From contig VKHC01000017.1 of NCBI GenBank assembly GCA_015143735.1, positions 1 to 28,870 on the forward strand: a DNA stretch of 28,870 bases, written 5' to 3'. This stretch comes from Synura sp. LO234KE. Its lineage: Eukaryota > Sar > Synurophyceae > Synurales > Mallomonadaceae. The notes under the pieces were generated by a model. That model was not told the origin of the DNA, did no database searches, and worked only from the letters and a program-made list of their open reading frames with translations. Below, in pieces: positions 10,339 through 20,690 of this stretch (positions are counted from its first letter, which is position 1; each line of letters begins with the position of its first letter). Both the position numbers and the translations under genes were made by a program.

Positions 10339-11045
10339 TTTAAGGGGAGCCGGTTACTGATGGCTGAAAATTATACACAAGACTCGATGAAGACTTCTAG
10401 CATCGTAAGATTCCGCTGAAATTCCACTTCTCTTTCTTGTGCGGTTTAAGTGGATTGTAAATTATGTATTTTGGAATCGATTACACCAACTTATTCACGC
10501 TGAAGTAGACTTGAAATATAATATGTAATATCGAGCTTCGCGACCAGCTTTGGAAACTCCCCTACCACGTGGCTCGGTAAAAATTGATTTACCCTCTGAA
10601 AACAAAGTGTACTTTCTCTCACACTGGATGGTTTATTGATTACTTCTTACCTGGGAAAACGACTCTACAAAATGAGTTGCACACGATAAATAGAACCAGA
10701 TGGAAGGGTAATCTTTCTCGGCTCAGCGACCGGTAGGGTTAGTAATGTGTACATTATTCTCTGACAAGACTAATTCTAGAAATTTCCCTGTCATTCGAAA
10801 CACTCACCCCACGGTGAACGCTTCCAGCCCTCAATCCACAGGTACCTTCCTCGGTGAACCCGGTCGTTAACCATGGATATACAATACGATAATGGAAATC
10901 GGATGGGAAGGTGTTATGATTGGGAGAAAACATTCTCCTGTGGACATCTTGATATTGATGGCGGATTTTCATGCCCAGGCACTCGGATGGGAGGATGAAT
11001 AGACCCACCCTTCCGCACTGATATCTTACAGTACTTCAAGGGGCC
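10339..11045. other. Upstream region of the sensor-kinase gene and gene-poor DNA
   Basis: The first ~200 bp should hold the kinase promoter. Beyond that, 10750-11010 has short open stretches on both strands that I do not recognise. I find no RNA gene and no clear repeat. Confidence 0.35.
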
Positions 11046-11873
11046 ATGTGTGAACGAACGGATCTTTTGACTAGTATTGTGGACAGTCGTCCGCGTTTTG
11101 AAATCCCAGGTGAGATACTACAAGTTGCGTGGATTATGAGCACGGCCTTCACGGAGGAAATGCGCAACATGCAGATAGGAATCATGATTCTGAAGTAACC
11201 GAAAGCAGTCTTACCTCCACTGCAACTTAAGTCGAGAGCGAATATGAAGAAGGACGTGTCGGAATTGTTTTCGATAGCGGTGAAGCCACGGTTACTGATC
11301 CCGGGGCGGATGAAGGGGCTGGCGGATGAAGGCGCTCTTGCTTTCGTTGAGGTCGAAAATGAGTACGGACAAGAATAGTGAGGATGGGCACACCTTTGAC
11401 AGAATGAAAAGCACTGTAATGGGTAATAAATCTTTTGAGAATAATGAAGGCGAGGGAGGCGAGGGAGGGTCTTTATGTGATGTGATGATGTCTGTGACCT
11501 CAGCGGCGACGGTGTTTATAAATGATGCTGTAGAGGAAGGCAACAATTCTCATGGTACACAAAACCAGTATGACGATTGACCTGACGAGGAACGACGACG
11601 ATTTACCATAACGACGATTTACCATGTTGTGGATCTATATATCGTGGATATCATCTTGAGCCAGTTTCAATGCTTATATTCCTAATCCAGACTGCGAAGC
11701 TTATATTGCTGACAATGCGAGCTCATCAGGCAGAATCATATGATTCTTCGCCCTTACCAGATCGAAAAAATACCGGTAATAAGGATATGGAAGGTCAACT
11801 GTCAGGGAAAATCAAACCCAAACGCGTTGCGATAAGGAGGGGTTCCTTGACGGAATCAGTTACAACGATATGA
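11046..11873 (+). other. Cluster of coding-like fragments of unknown nature
   Basis: Three plus-strand open stretches with protein-like composition lie close together. 11046-11197 starts at an ATG (MCERTDLLTSIVDSRPRFEIP) and carries donor-like CAG|GTGAGA after FEIP. 11326-11580 encodes an acidic Gly/Glu/Ser/Asn-rich 84-residue stretch. 11670-11873 encodes 67 residues with a basic patch (KIKPKRVAIRR). I cannot join them with convincing splice sites, and no domain is recognised. They may be exons of a fast-evolving gene or of a decayed one; they sit just upstream of the repeat-family ORF at 12263. Confidence 0.25.
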
Positions 11874-12262
11874 CTTGTGTCACAGGTAACTTCCAGTGAC
11901 AGCTCGATACATATGCTTTCCCCTATTCATTGAAGATCTTAACGAGTTTGGTCAAAAGGCTCCTTTTACTCCTGGAGCGAAAATATCGATACTTGTCTCC
12001 GCTAGTGCTTGGGAATGTCCGATTCACCAGTTGTATCCGGAGACAAGAGAGACCACCGGGCAGTGATGCAGGGTGGGCCTGGGAGCCTCTTTGGTAGAGA
12101 AGTTTGTTACGTGAGATAGGCGGTACCTTCCAACCGAATGTCATGTGACGCGAGATCCAATAGCCGGCGCGAATGATCTTAGGAACCATAGAATACGCCG
12201 ACAGGTGGTGAGCATTATGGACCGCTAAACACGACGATCACTTCGGAATCAGGTCCGAAGAT
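11874..12262. other. Unassigned sequence
   Basis: An 88-codon minus-strand frame (12189-11923) spans most of this stretch. It shows no family resemblance or splice context I can use, so I do not call it. Confidence 0.3.
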
Positions 12263-12550
12263 TTGGTCACTCCGACGAGACAAACCATTCGACTTACAAT
12301 ATCTGAGGACATCAGTAAACCTGAATGGCCTCCTGCACAAATGCAACATAAATCGCGTTTAAACAAGACTCTGTATTTGAGAATATCAACGGACGTCGAA
12401 GGAATGGAGGGTGTGTGTTCAGTAGCGATGAGTAATGTTGAGGCAATAACGTCCACACACGTGTTCGGAAATAACTTGTTGAAAATACCTGAACATTCGA
12501 GTACTCAGTCAATTCGACAGCTCATCATAAGACCTGGAATTATTATTTGA
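12263..12550 (+). CDS. Unrecognised ORF, copy 2 of a diverged pair
   Basis: A 95-codon frame. The N-terminal third (TPTRQTIRLTISEDISKPEW) precedes the region shared with the 5426-5635 copy: SRLNKTLYLRIS, then TSTHVFGNNLL, then HSSTQSIRQLIIRPG at the end. Two copies with the same frame and conserved ends suggest it was, or is, translated. No signal peptide, membrane segment or known domain is seen. Whether it is a live gene or a transposon relic is open; this copy is less broken than the other. Confidence 0.35.
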   Translation: MVTPTRQTIRLTISEDISKPEWPPAQMQHKSRLNKTLYLRISTDVEGMEGVCSVAMSNVEAITSTHVFGNNLLKIPEHSSTQSIRQLIIRPGIII

Positions 12551-12650
12551 CTTGCATTGGTAGCTGATAACGATCACTACGAAGTTCGCTCATCAATTAA
12601 CCTAACTATATTAAAGAACCCGAAATAAGGGACGAGTCAGAGTGATGAGA
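12353..12650 (+). repeat. Dispersed repeat, copy 2 (partner at 5429-5755)
   Basis: Same block order as copy 1, with homology running about 100 bp past the ORF stop through GAACCCGAAATA and the GAGTCAGAGTG block. Direct orientation relative to copy 1. Confidence 0.7.
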
Positions 12651-13882
12651 TACATATTATTTGTACCAAAGGAACGAGGAACATGCTAACGGATATATGG
12701 GCGCGTTGTGTCGCGTGTGAATGGAGGTACGACCTCCATATAGTCAAACTTGCTCGTGTTGCACCGCCGAATCGCACTCGTTCTCATTCGTGCATGCAAC
12801 CACACCCATTTCTTGTTTTCATGACATCCTCTACGTACTGCATTCCGTGCAACGTTTTCGACTGACTTTCATGACGAACTACGAGTACGCTTAGAGTAGT
12901 AACTAGCAGGCCCTATAGTTAACTTCAGGATACTCTCCGGTTTGGCTCTCTGTTGTGTCTCTTGTTAAAGTATTCAATTGTTCTCATTCCATTCTATTGA
13001 ATGCACTGAGATAATATGGCTCTTGCAGTGATGCAATGATCAGAGGTAAATATGATCATGATTACTTTGGACAACACTTATTCCTCTTCACTATTGTTTT
13101 TACTAAACGGCCGAAGTACATTTCTGGTATTCTGTCCATAATACCATCATAGTAGTGATACGAGGACGAGGACAGCTTCGTGTATGATATTAGTAGTGAG
13201 TTTGGTGGTGTTCGTAGTTCCCTCAGTATTCATCCTCTTTCCCCACCAAGCGGAATTGAGTATAGTGAGCAAGAAAGAGAGCGATAATCCAAAAAAATGC
13301 CACGGGCGGGGATAGCGGTAAAATCTTCATGCACATCACTTGCCAAACAACGCATCGTCGACCTATACCACATTGTTTTATTGGCTATTAACTACGGTGA
13401 TGTGACTTCTCTCGTCAGCAGTAAAAAAACTATGGGGGTACCACGACAACCATGAACTACTAAGCAAGCAAGTTTAGTACTACGATGGCACAAAGGTGGA
13501 TTTTATAGCACTCCAACGATAGGAGTTACTTACTCCTACAAGTAATATTAGTACAAGGAGGGAGTAGAAACAAACTAAGAAGGACCGAGACTGAGGGCAA
13601 CTTAGCAATCACATGATTCTTTGGACGACGAAAGATAATGGGAAAAAATCGTATAAATATTCACAAATTACTAAGAATGTCGCAATCCCTTCGATAACTG
13701 AGTCTACGTGCTAACGCCACTCAAATGTTCCTCCGGTTCCTTCGCTTTCTTGGGTATTTACAAGGGTACACCAACTAAGCGGTTGGTTGACCCACGCTCT
13801 TCAACACGGAAGCGTTGAATAGCTGAAATCATTTTTTACTATAAATTTTATCAGTCTTGCTATTCTCTCCATGGAAGAGTTG
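12651..13882. other. Gene-free intergenic region
   Basis: About 1.2 kb without a supported coding frame. Its right end should hold the 3' UTR and terminator of the minus-strand gene ending at 13883. I see no tRNA-like B box, CRISPR-type array or clear tandem repeat. Confidence 0.45.
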
Positions 13883-15442
13883 TTACTTGGCGGTAGATGA
13901 CTGGGCTCTAGCCCTTAGCTCGGTGGACGATAAATCCACCCTGAATTCCTCCTCGCTTAACGACGTGAAGAATTGGGGTTCACCCAGCGGGATCCGGGGG
14001 TCTGCTATGGAAGCAGCGCGCAAGGCGTCTTCCATTACTTGGAACTCTTTCTTTCCCCCCTCCCCTCCGACAACGACCGATCGCCCGCCCACCACGAAGC
14101 GGACACCACGTGCGGCGATGCGAGTTAGGCCTACGAGCATTTGAGCTTCAGAGTGATTGTAATATTTCGGGTCAAGCAGACGAATGAATGTGTCTACACC
14201 AACGGGGAAGATACAGTTCGAAAAGAGTTCAGATTTGTCTAGAAATAACGGTCGGTTGGTAACGCTGACAGCGAAGTTTGTTATTCCACAGGAGTCCAAC
14301 TTTGCGGTGTTTTCTGGGGAGAATATATAGTCCAAGCGCTTCAGCAGCTCCACTCGAGGCATGGCCGGTTTATCTGCGTTCAAAATCGCCAATTCAAAGA
14401 CAACGAGTGGAGTTGGAGCTGTAGGGGTGTCGTGCACGGTTGTTGTTTCCGCCAACTCTTCTTCTCCCGACTTTGTTTTTCCAGTCTTGATATGATGCAG
14501 CACTGCCTTGACAAATTGAATGTGTCCTTCATGCATGGGGTTGAAGCTGCCGGAGTAAACTACAGTGCCTTGTGGCAGTCGAGCGTTCTCAACGGCCACG
14601 TAACGTCTTTCGTTGTTTCCGTTGTTTGTAGTTTGTCGTAGAATGAGTGCGCTGTTGGTGCGGTGGTTACATAAGTTATCATAGAAATGTGAACTCGTTG
14701 TGTATTTATAGTCAATCGACTGAATTGCTTGGTTTTTATATTCGTGAGCAGGGTACGAGTCCTGCATCGACTGGTTCAATTTTGTACCTTTCATAGCATC
14801 ATACAAGGCCAAGAGAGCAACTCGTGAACATTGGAGATCCTCATTCACTCGGTCTCCAATTTCCTTATTTAAAAGGATGGAGTACGAATGTATACCTTCG
14901 ATACAGTACAAAGATATGTGACAACGGTGGTCGCCCTTTTTAGGTCGAGTTGTCGCCAATGCAGCGGTACAACCCAAACCCATAACATTCATTTGCGAAA
15001 TTTCTCTTATAGGTCTATTCTCCGTCAGAAGAAGCTCAAAAGTTCTAAGAAATGCTTTCTCAGCCATAAGTTTTGCCGTTTCTTCGGAGCATGCCGAAAC
15101 TACACTTTTTACACCAACTAGCTCACTCAGAGAACACGTCGAATAAGGGATACCAGCCTCCATAATACACTTGCTCGCACCCGGTACAACAAACATCCAC
15201 TCAAATAATTTTGCACAACCACCGGTGGCGTAGACGGAAAATAAATTTCGATGATCATCTATATTGTAAATACGCGAAATCATTTCACGCTCAGCTTCAG
15301 GGAAAACGAAATAACTGCTGGACATCCTGTGATAAAATAATTTGTTGCGAAAAGAAGCTGAAGGAAACAGTGATAGGGCAGTATTAAATCGCAAAACTAA
15401 ATTCCCTCCCCGCATTATAGGACGCCTTACTGTTTCCTCCAT
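13883..15442 (-). CDS. CinA C-terminal-like domain fused to a HxGH nucleotidyltransferase
   Basis: A single-exon 519-aa protein. Residues 1-40 are Arg-rich and lack acidic residues after position 3, like a mitochondrial or organellar presequence; M40 could be an alternative start. Residues ~48-220 resemble the CinA C-terminal (PncC-type nicotinamide-nucleotide amidase) fold: ATGGCA (72-77), VPGASK (86-91) and YSTCSL (100-105). Residues ~290-515 form a cytidylyltransferase-like Rossmann domain with GSFNPMHEGH (298-307), where HEGH is the catalytic HxGH motif, then GVDTF (415-419) and SSTELR (505-510), the ISSTxxR signature. Nucleotidyltransferases of this group transfer a nucleotidyl group with release of pyrophosphate, as in NAD or CoA synthesis. 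Coupling to a CinA-C domain suggests pyridine-nucleotide salvage or repair, but the substrate is inferred. Similar fusions may exist in plants and algae; I could not check. The start codon is 42 bp from that of the divergent CFAP221 gene. Confidence 0.88.
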   Translation of the reverse strand: MEETVRRPIMRGGNLVLRFNTALSLFPSASFRNKLFYHRMSSSYFVFPEAEREMISRIYNIDDHRNLFSVYATGGCAKLFEWMFVVPGASKCIMEAGIPYSTCSLSELVGVKSVVSACSEETAKLMAEKAFLRTFELLLTENRPIREISQMNVMGLGCTAALATTRPKKGDHRCHISLYCIEGIHSYSILLNKEIGDRVNEDLQCSRVALLALYDAMKGTKLNQSMQDSYPAHEYKNQAIQSIDYKYTTSSHFYDNLCNHRTNSALILRQTTNNGNNERRYVAVENARLPQGTVVYSGSFNPMHEGHIQFVKAVLHHIKTGKTKSGEEELAETTTVHDTPTAPTPLVVFELAILNADKPAMPRVELLKRLDYIFSPENTAKLDSCGITNFAVSVTNRPLFLDKSELFSNCIFPVGVDTFIRLLDPKYYNHSEAQMLVGLTRIAARGVRFVVGGRSVVVGGEGGKKEFQVMEDALRAASIADPRIPLGEPQFFTSLSEEEFRVDLSSTELRARAQSSTAK

Positions 15443-15484
15443 GTACTAGTATTAAATATTGTAACTGTTGACAGCAATTTACCT
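15443..15484. promoter_or_regulatory. 42-bp divergent intergenic region (bidirectional promoter)
   Basis: Only 42 bp separate the start codons of the minus-strand CinA-C/nucleotidyltransferase gene and the plus-strand CFAP221 gene. The sequence is AT-rich (TTAAATATTG core) with no obvious TATA box. Either the transcription starts are inside the opposite gene's coding region, or leaders are very short. The promoter role follows from the layout alone. Confidence 0.6.
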
Positions 15485-18400
15485 ATGAGTGACGATGAAG
15501 ATTACCCCGATCTTGGCTTTGGACAAGAGGAAGATAACCCGCTCCATCCATCAGAGAAGCTGTTTTTAAGGGGATTGCCTCAAAAATCTGATCAAATTGA
15601 CCAGACTAGTCCAACAGAATGTTATTTTGTAGCTTCTCCAACAATCGTTCATTTTGGTGGGTTTGAAGTCGGGGCCGCTCAAATTCAAACAGTATCTGTT
15701 ATAAACTCATCATCTACTAGCAGAAGGTTTCAAATTCTTCTTCCTACCTCGGACTATTTCAAGGCAAGTAAAATTATTACTCATTCCAAATTCCAATTAT
15801 TATCATTGAACTACCTCACCTGAAGATTAAATACGAGAAAATTGGATTATTGGCACCAGGAATGTCTGCTAAGATCAATGTGACTTTCTTTCCCAAGGAA
15901 TTCGTCTACTACTATGATTGTATCCGGATTAGACTGGAAGGACAAATCCTGGTGATTCCGTTGCACGCATACCCTGTAGTCAACAAAATAAATTTCCCAA
16001 AAGTGATCTCTTTTGGCGATTCTCCCTTGTGCGAACCTGTGTCAAAGGTACTTTCCGTTTACAACATTCGAAGCTTCCGACTCACCCCACCTAAATTTTC
16101 AGCGAATTACCCTAAAGTGCTCCGTCCCAATCTCCTTCTCTTACTTCGTCGAGATCATTAAACCTCATCCCTTCTTTTCAATTGAACCTGTTAAAGGCGT
16201 CATTCCCGCGGAGAATAGCGTTGATATCACGATCACATTCAATCCGATTACTTTAGGGACGTGCACCACCACTATACGATTAAATGTCGCCCAATACGGA
16301 TTCGAACCGCTCGAATGTCTTGTGTCTGCACGCGCCGTCTCTGGATTATTGGAAAATAAAGCACTAAAACGGGCGCAGAAACGTGTGCTTGAGCTTATCG
16401 AGAGCAGCGGGGAACAAGTGCACGAGGAAATGGGCCGAGCGCGGGGGGGACGAACAGCCTCAATCGTGCCCCACCCTCCGCCAGAAGGAACTTTTCATAG
16501 GACCTATCGGGACACCAGAGAATTACCCGCTGCTCGTCCTGCTTCTCCTGTCAGAGCAGATCCACTCACAACTGTACTCGCGACCTCCTTCAAATCCCCG
16601 GACCTTACGGGCGCATTACAGAGCGTCGTTCGGCCTCCCCGCGCAATCAACCAGAGCCTCCCTCTAACATCTCACGACTTTCCTTCGAATGTGGGATCAG
16701 AACCGAAACCGCCAGTCGTGTCGGTGAAGCCCCGAGGTCCGGGCGCGGGATCGGTATTTGATCCCGGGGCTCAATGGATCGCCAATACTCACCGAAAAAT
16801 ACACCAGCGCACAATTGCGTTAGGTGGCAGGGAAGGAAACAGCTCTACGTTACTACCTGCGGCTCAAAATACGGTGATGAGAGAAGGCTTGACCATTCCT
16901 GTGAATCTGAACTCTACCACCGCCGTGGCAGGTGTGTTGACCCAAGAGCCAGGTAAATTGAAACCGAAAGACTTAAAGATTGCGATAGAGAAGGCGAGGG
17001 AGCAGCGTGCCAAGCAGGCCAGAGACAGAGAGACGTTACGCGGTGGGTTAGGAGGGCTGCTAGGTGAAGATCGTGGATTTGGTTCATTGGATCTCCACGC
17101 TGTGTTAGAAGAGGAGAACCTGCGGTTGGGGACATCCGGTGATCCTGGAGAGGAGGCATACAAACGACAGTTACGAGAGTTGAATTTCCTCACAGATGCT
17201 GAGCTGGTGCGGAAACGAGAGGCGGAGAAGGTATTTAAGGTGACAGAAGAGTATTTAGGAAGCGAGCCCATGACGGCGAGCGAGGTTGAAGTGGTTGAGG
17301 CTCAACGGAAAGAAACCGCCATGTTACAACGGCTCGCGGAATGGAGGGAGACGGTGGATCGCAATTTAACGCAGAAGTTCCCCGCCACACCGTACGCTGC
17401 TGTGAAGCCGAATCGATCGGCGCAGTTGGCTGAAGCCATACAAGCAGTGCTCAATTACCGACCTCCACCCCCACCTCCACCTACAGTGGATCCCCTGCCC
17501 GTTCCAGAGCCCCAGGCCCCGTCTGCGGGCCATCCACTGGCCGCGTTAAAGAAGGGCTCTGTGGCTAATCTAGCGGATCAGGCGCCAACTCGGAAGTTTT
17601 CCAACGTGAACAGGGCGGGGTTGACAGGGTCCGAGGCGGCGTCTCCGGCGGCTGCACTAGCCTCGATAAGTGAGCGACGAGAGGCTGCGGGCCCTCTTCC
17701 CATGGCAGCCTCCAGTGCGCCATCTCAACCGAAGGCGCCTCCAACTCCAAAGCCCGATACACCGCTCCCCCTGCCCACCTTTGACCTGAACCTCAACGAC
17801 CTTTGGGCGTATCGCATCGGTGTGGTTCGAAAATTCGTCTCCCTCCTCAGCCGTTTCGTTGTGGTCAAACGTGCCCAACGCCGTCTCGATAAGATTCGTC
17901 AGAGGCTGGCAGATGCCGGAGTTACCAATAAAGAACAGGCCAGAGCTTTTGTTGAAAATGATGCAAAGGCCAAAGCGGACACTGTACTCCCTGTAGCGAC
18001 TGCGGGCAAGACTGCAGCGGGTAGACCTGCTGGCGGTTACAGGCCCAGCTCGGCCCACTCTTCTTCAGTACCAGAAGGACAACATCCCACAGAAGCTGTA
18101 ACGGCCGCGTACTTGGCCTGCAGTCAACCGAACACGTTGTTGAAGTTGAGAGAGGCGCATGAGTACGCGTTGTTGGCAGATGTGTTTCAGGTGCAGCCCA
18201 GTATGGTCAAGCGCGTTCTTCTCCCAAGGTTAGAGCAGGACGAGGCGTCCTCGCGCCTCGAGTTCACGTTGGAGGGAATGGATGACGGTGTGTCAGCATT
18301 CGATGACCGTACATTTTTCCCACTTCAAGTTACACCTGAGTACGTCACGATGAAGTACGAAGCTCATCCGCTTCCAGCTGCACCAGTGTACCTCCCTCCG

Positions 18401-20041
18401 TGCAAAGACAAAGCCCTCCGTCATGGAGCCATTCAAGAATTACATTTGCGCCCTGCAATGCAGACTGCTTTTCTGGTGCCTCCCCCACCCTCGAGCGCCC
18501 CAAGCGTGTCGGGCAGTCATTCGAAACAAAATCCGCAGGTTGAAGAACCACGTGTGCCACCTTTGGCACCGGAGAAAATCGAGGAGATCTGGACGGGTAT
18601 GTCTCCCCCACCGTGGCTGACAGCAAAAGGAGATGTGGATGAAGATGAATTGGATTTCTGGAGGCCACGACCAGATTTGCGATTGTACATGTCCACTCCA
18701 ACGGTTACAGAGATCGACCCAGAATGGACGTTACGCCCTCAAATCGCCAATGAACTTCAGTTCGTGCCTCCCTCGAATACTCTTAGAGACCGGTAATGTA
18801 ATGGAGCATTCCATTTGCTTCCTCGACTGTATCATCTCTCTGGATATACTGTTTTACTTCTCTTCTTGTACATGATTCACCTCCACATCGCGTGGAGTCT
18901 TCATTCATACGCCTCTATAGAGATTTCTGTACATGAAAATGACTTGCCGTGCTTCAATGTCAGGCTGTTAGCGGTCCCGGGATTCCTCTCCGCGAATACC
19001 TACCTCTTGGGCTCATTGGAGAGTCGCTGTGACTTGGACCCGCTACCTGCCCCGGGTCCCAGTCTCATCGACTTCTATATGCCAGATAAGGACAGGCACG
19101 CCTCCGGACTGCACTGCTTCCCGTTGGACCATCACAGAGGGCTGTTGGACAGAGACCCGGAGGTTGGTCCGTTACAAACTGCGCAAGCTGCAGAGGACGA
19201 CTTGACAGAAAGCGAAAGTGACGAGGAAGAAGGGGGTGGGGGGGCAGGTGTCCCTGGGGTGGGGACCGAGATCGGAGGGCCGCTTACGATGGAGACCGCG
19301 AAGTTATTATTGGCCAAGAGTGCTGTGGAGCAAGAAGTGGTGGTGCGGTCTGGAAAGAGAGGCGAGCGAACCAGTATTTCCGCCCCAGTGACCGATGACC
19401 AACCAGCACTTACAGACGTGGAGCGCAAGTATGATCAGGTAATCGAGCGTGCATCCTATTGGTGATAAGTCCGTTATCCGCTGAGTAGAAGCCTATGGAT
19501 ATGCGTATCTCCACTTCAATTGAGTAACCGCCCCCGTATACTAAGTGTTGCGTATCCAAACGTGGTGACCGTGAGATTGAAATAGGAGGACCACGTGCTT
19601 CCATATCTACTTCACGTAAATAACATGAATGGACCTGAGTGTATCTGAACGATTGTGCTCTTGTACGCTGCTGTGGCTTGAATTCCTCGTTGTTGATTGT
19701 ATTCAGGTTGATCTTCTGAGTGACCGGAAGACTTTAGAACTGGAAAGACATGTGAAGAAAACGAGACAAGCGGCCGCGAATAAATTTCCACAGAGGTAAC
19801 TAATCTGTAGCAACTAAATCTGTACTTTCCCTTCTTTATTTCTATTATATCTAGATTGGAGGAAATATCTAAGGCATATAAGTGTACTCTACAAGCATTG
19901 ACTGTCCAGACGCCGTTCCATATGTATGAAGAGGACGTGTTGGCTATGGTCGAGCCCTGTATGCCACAGGTCATGAACGGTTACACGGAGAGGAAAGGGT
20001 CCGCGCGAGACGGAGTTTCCAGACAAAGTGCACGTGTCTGA
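15485..20041 (+). CDS. CFAP221: Cilia- and flagella-associated protein 221 (PCDP1/FAP221) homologue
   Basis: The six-exon model is 15485-15763, 15826-16047, 16103-18792, 18964-19438, 19707-19795 and 19855-20041, giving 1313 aa with frame kept throughout. The N-terminal ~260 residues form two ASH/MSP-like beta-sandwich domains typical of this family: IVHFGGFEVG, then APGMSAKINVTFFP, YYYDCIRI, VIPLHAYPVVN, and in the second domain FFSIEPVKGVIPA. Near the middle lies NLNDLWAYRIGVVRKFVSLL followed by a basic helix. Further on come FFPLQVTPEYVT and LPPCKDKALRHG, conserved family blocks. Chlamydomonas FAP221 and animal PCDP1 bind calmodulin and belong to the C1d projection of the ciliary central apparatus, so the organism should build motile flagella. 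It is longer than the human protein (about 840 aa), through Pro/Ala-rich linkers and an acidic Gly/Glu run in exon 4. The 18793-18963 intron is the least certain. AATAAA at 20119-20124 may be its poly-A signal. Confidence 0.9.
15764..15825 (+). other. GC-AG intron in CFAP221
   Basis: The donor is AAG|GCAAGT and the acceptor TGAAG|ATTAAA, length 62 nt. Splicing joins ...SDYFK to IKYEKIGLL in frame, matching the domain. The nearby GT at 15768 gives an immediate TAA after joining to the same acceptor, so the GC donor is the only one I found that works. Confidence 0.8.
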
Positions 20042-20118
20042 GAAGAGCATAGAAACTGTGGTCATTATTCAACCCGATATCTGTTGGTAATTGTTAAGTT
20101 TAACCAGTTTTTTAGGTA

Positions 20119-20124
20119 AATAAA
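20119..20124 (+). terminator. Candidate poly-A signal of CFAP221
   Basis: AATAAA lies 78 bp after the CFAP221 stop codon and is followed by a T-rich run, a typical arrangement for cleavage and polyadenylation. No transcript supports it. Confidence 0.4.
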
Positions 20125-20690
20125 TTTTTTTAATGTTGCAAATTTGCGGCTGTTCCTATTGAGTAATCGTGGCTATTGGGTCTTGTAAGAGGTTGAGGGG
20201 TCGTGCGCTATGAGCTAGTTAAGATGTAAGTAGCGTGCGCGATAAAGATAGCGGCGAAAAGGAAAATAATAATACGATAGTAGTTGGAACAGATAGTAAG
20301 CAACAAGTATCCCCGCTCAACAATCAGCAGCAGCCATCAAAGTAAGAAAAAGAACTCTTGAGAAGCAATAATTCAATCTTAGGTGCAAGCTGGAGCAGTA
20401 ATTACTAAACGCACACGACGCAAGCAACAAACCTCTACCGAGCCTAGTGCGACCACTTTGGCCCCTACTATCAAAGAATATTTTCATACTTTCTTGCCTT
20501 CTTCGGCGCATCGGTCGTCTGACTTTGTTATTGACTGAGTCTGGTAAGGCAATTTTGAATACTATTTCTTTTATTGAACTCTCCATGCTTTTTTCCCGTC
20601 ATTCACTTCCGTGTGATGGCAATAAATACTAAGAAGCGAAACGCAGGACCTAAATTAGTACTTCCGTGACTTATTAAGTCGTATTTCGCC
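20125..20690. other. Intergenic region with unassigned open stretches
   Basis: One plus-strand stretch at about 20385-20535 could be an exon: a TTAG acceptor followed by a basic segment (TKRTRRKQQ) and TLAPTIKEYF. An Asn/Gln-rich frame ending in SK at a GTAAGA donor precedes it. No start codon or family was found, so I do not call a gene. Confidence 0.25.

Noticed and set aside
16864-18701. Long minus-strand frames within CFAP221
   Set aside because: They are shadows of a well-supported plus-strand coding exon.
18815-18960. Signal-peptide-like start (LLLFLYMIHLHIAWSL) of a separate gene after 18796
   Set aside because: No ATG starts it. The segment fits an intron between CFAP221 exons 3 and 4, and the downstream frame continues CFAP221 in phase.
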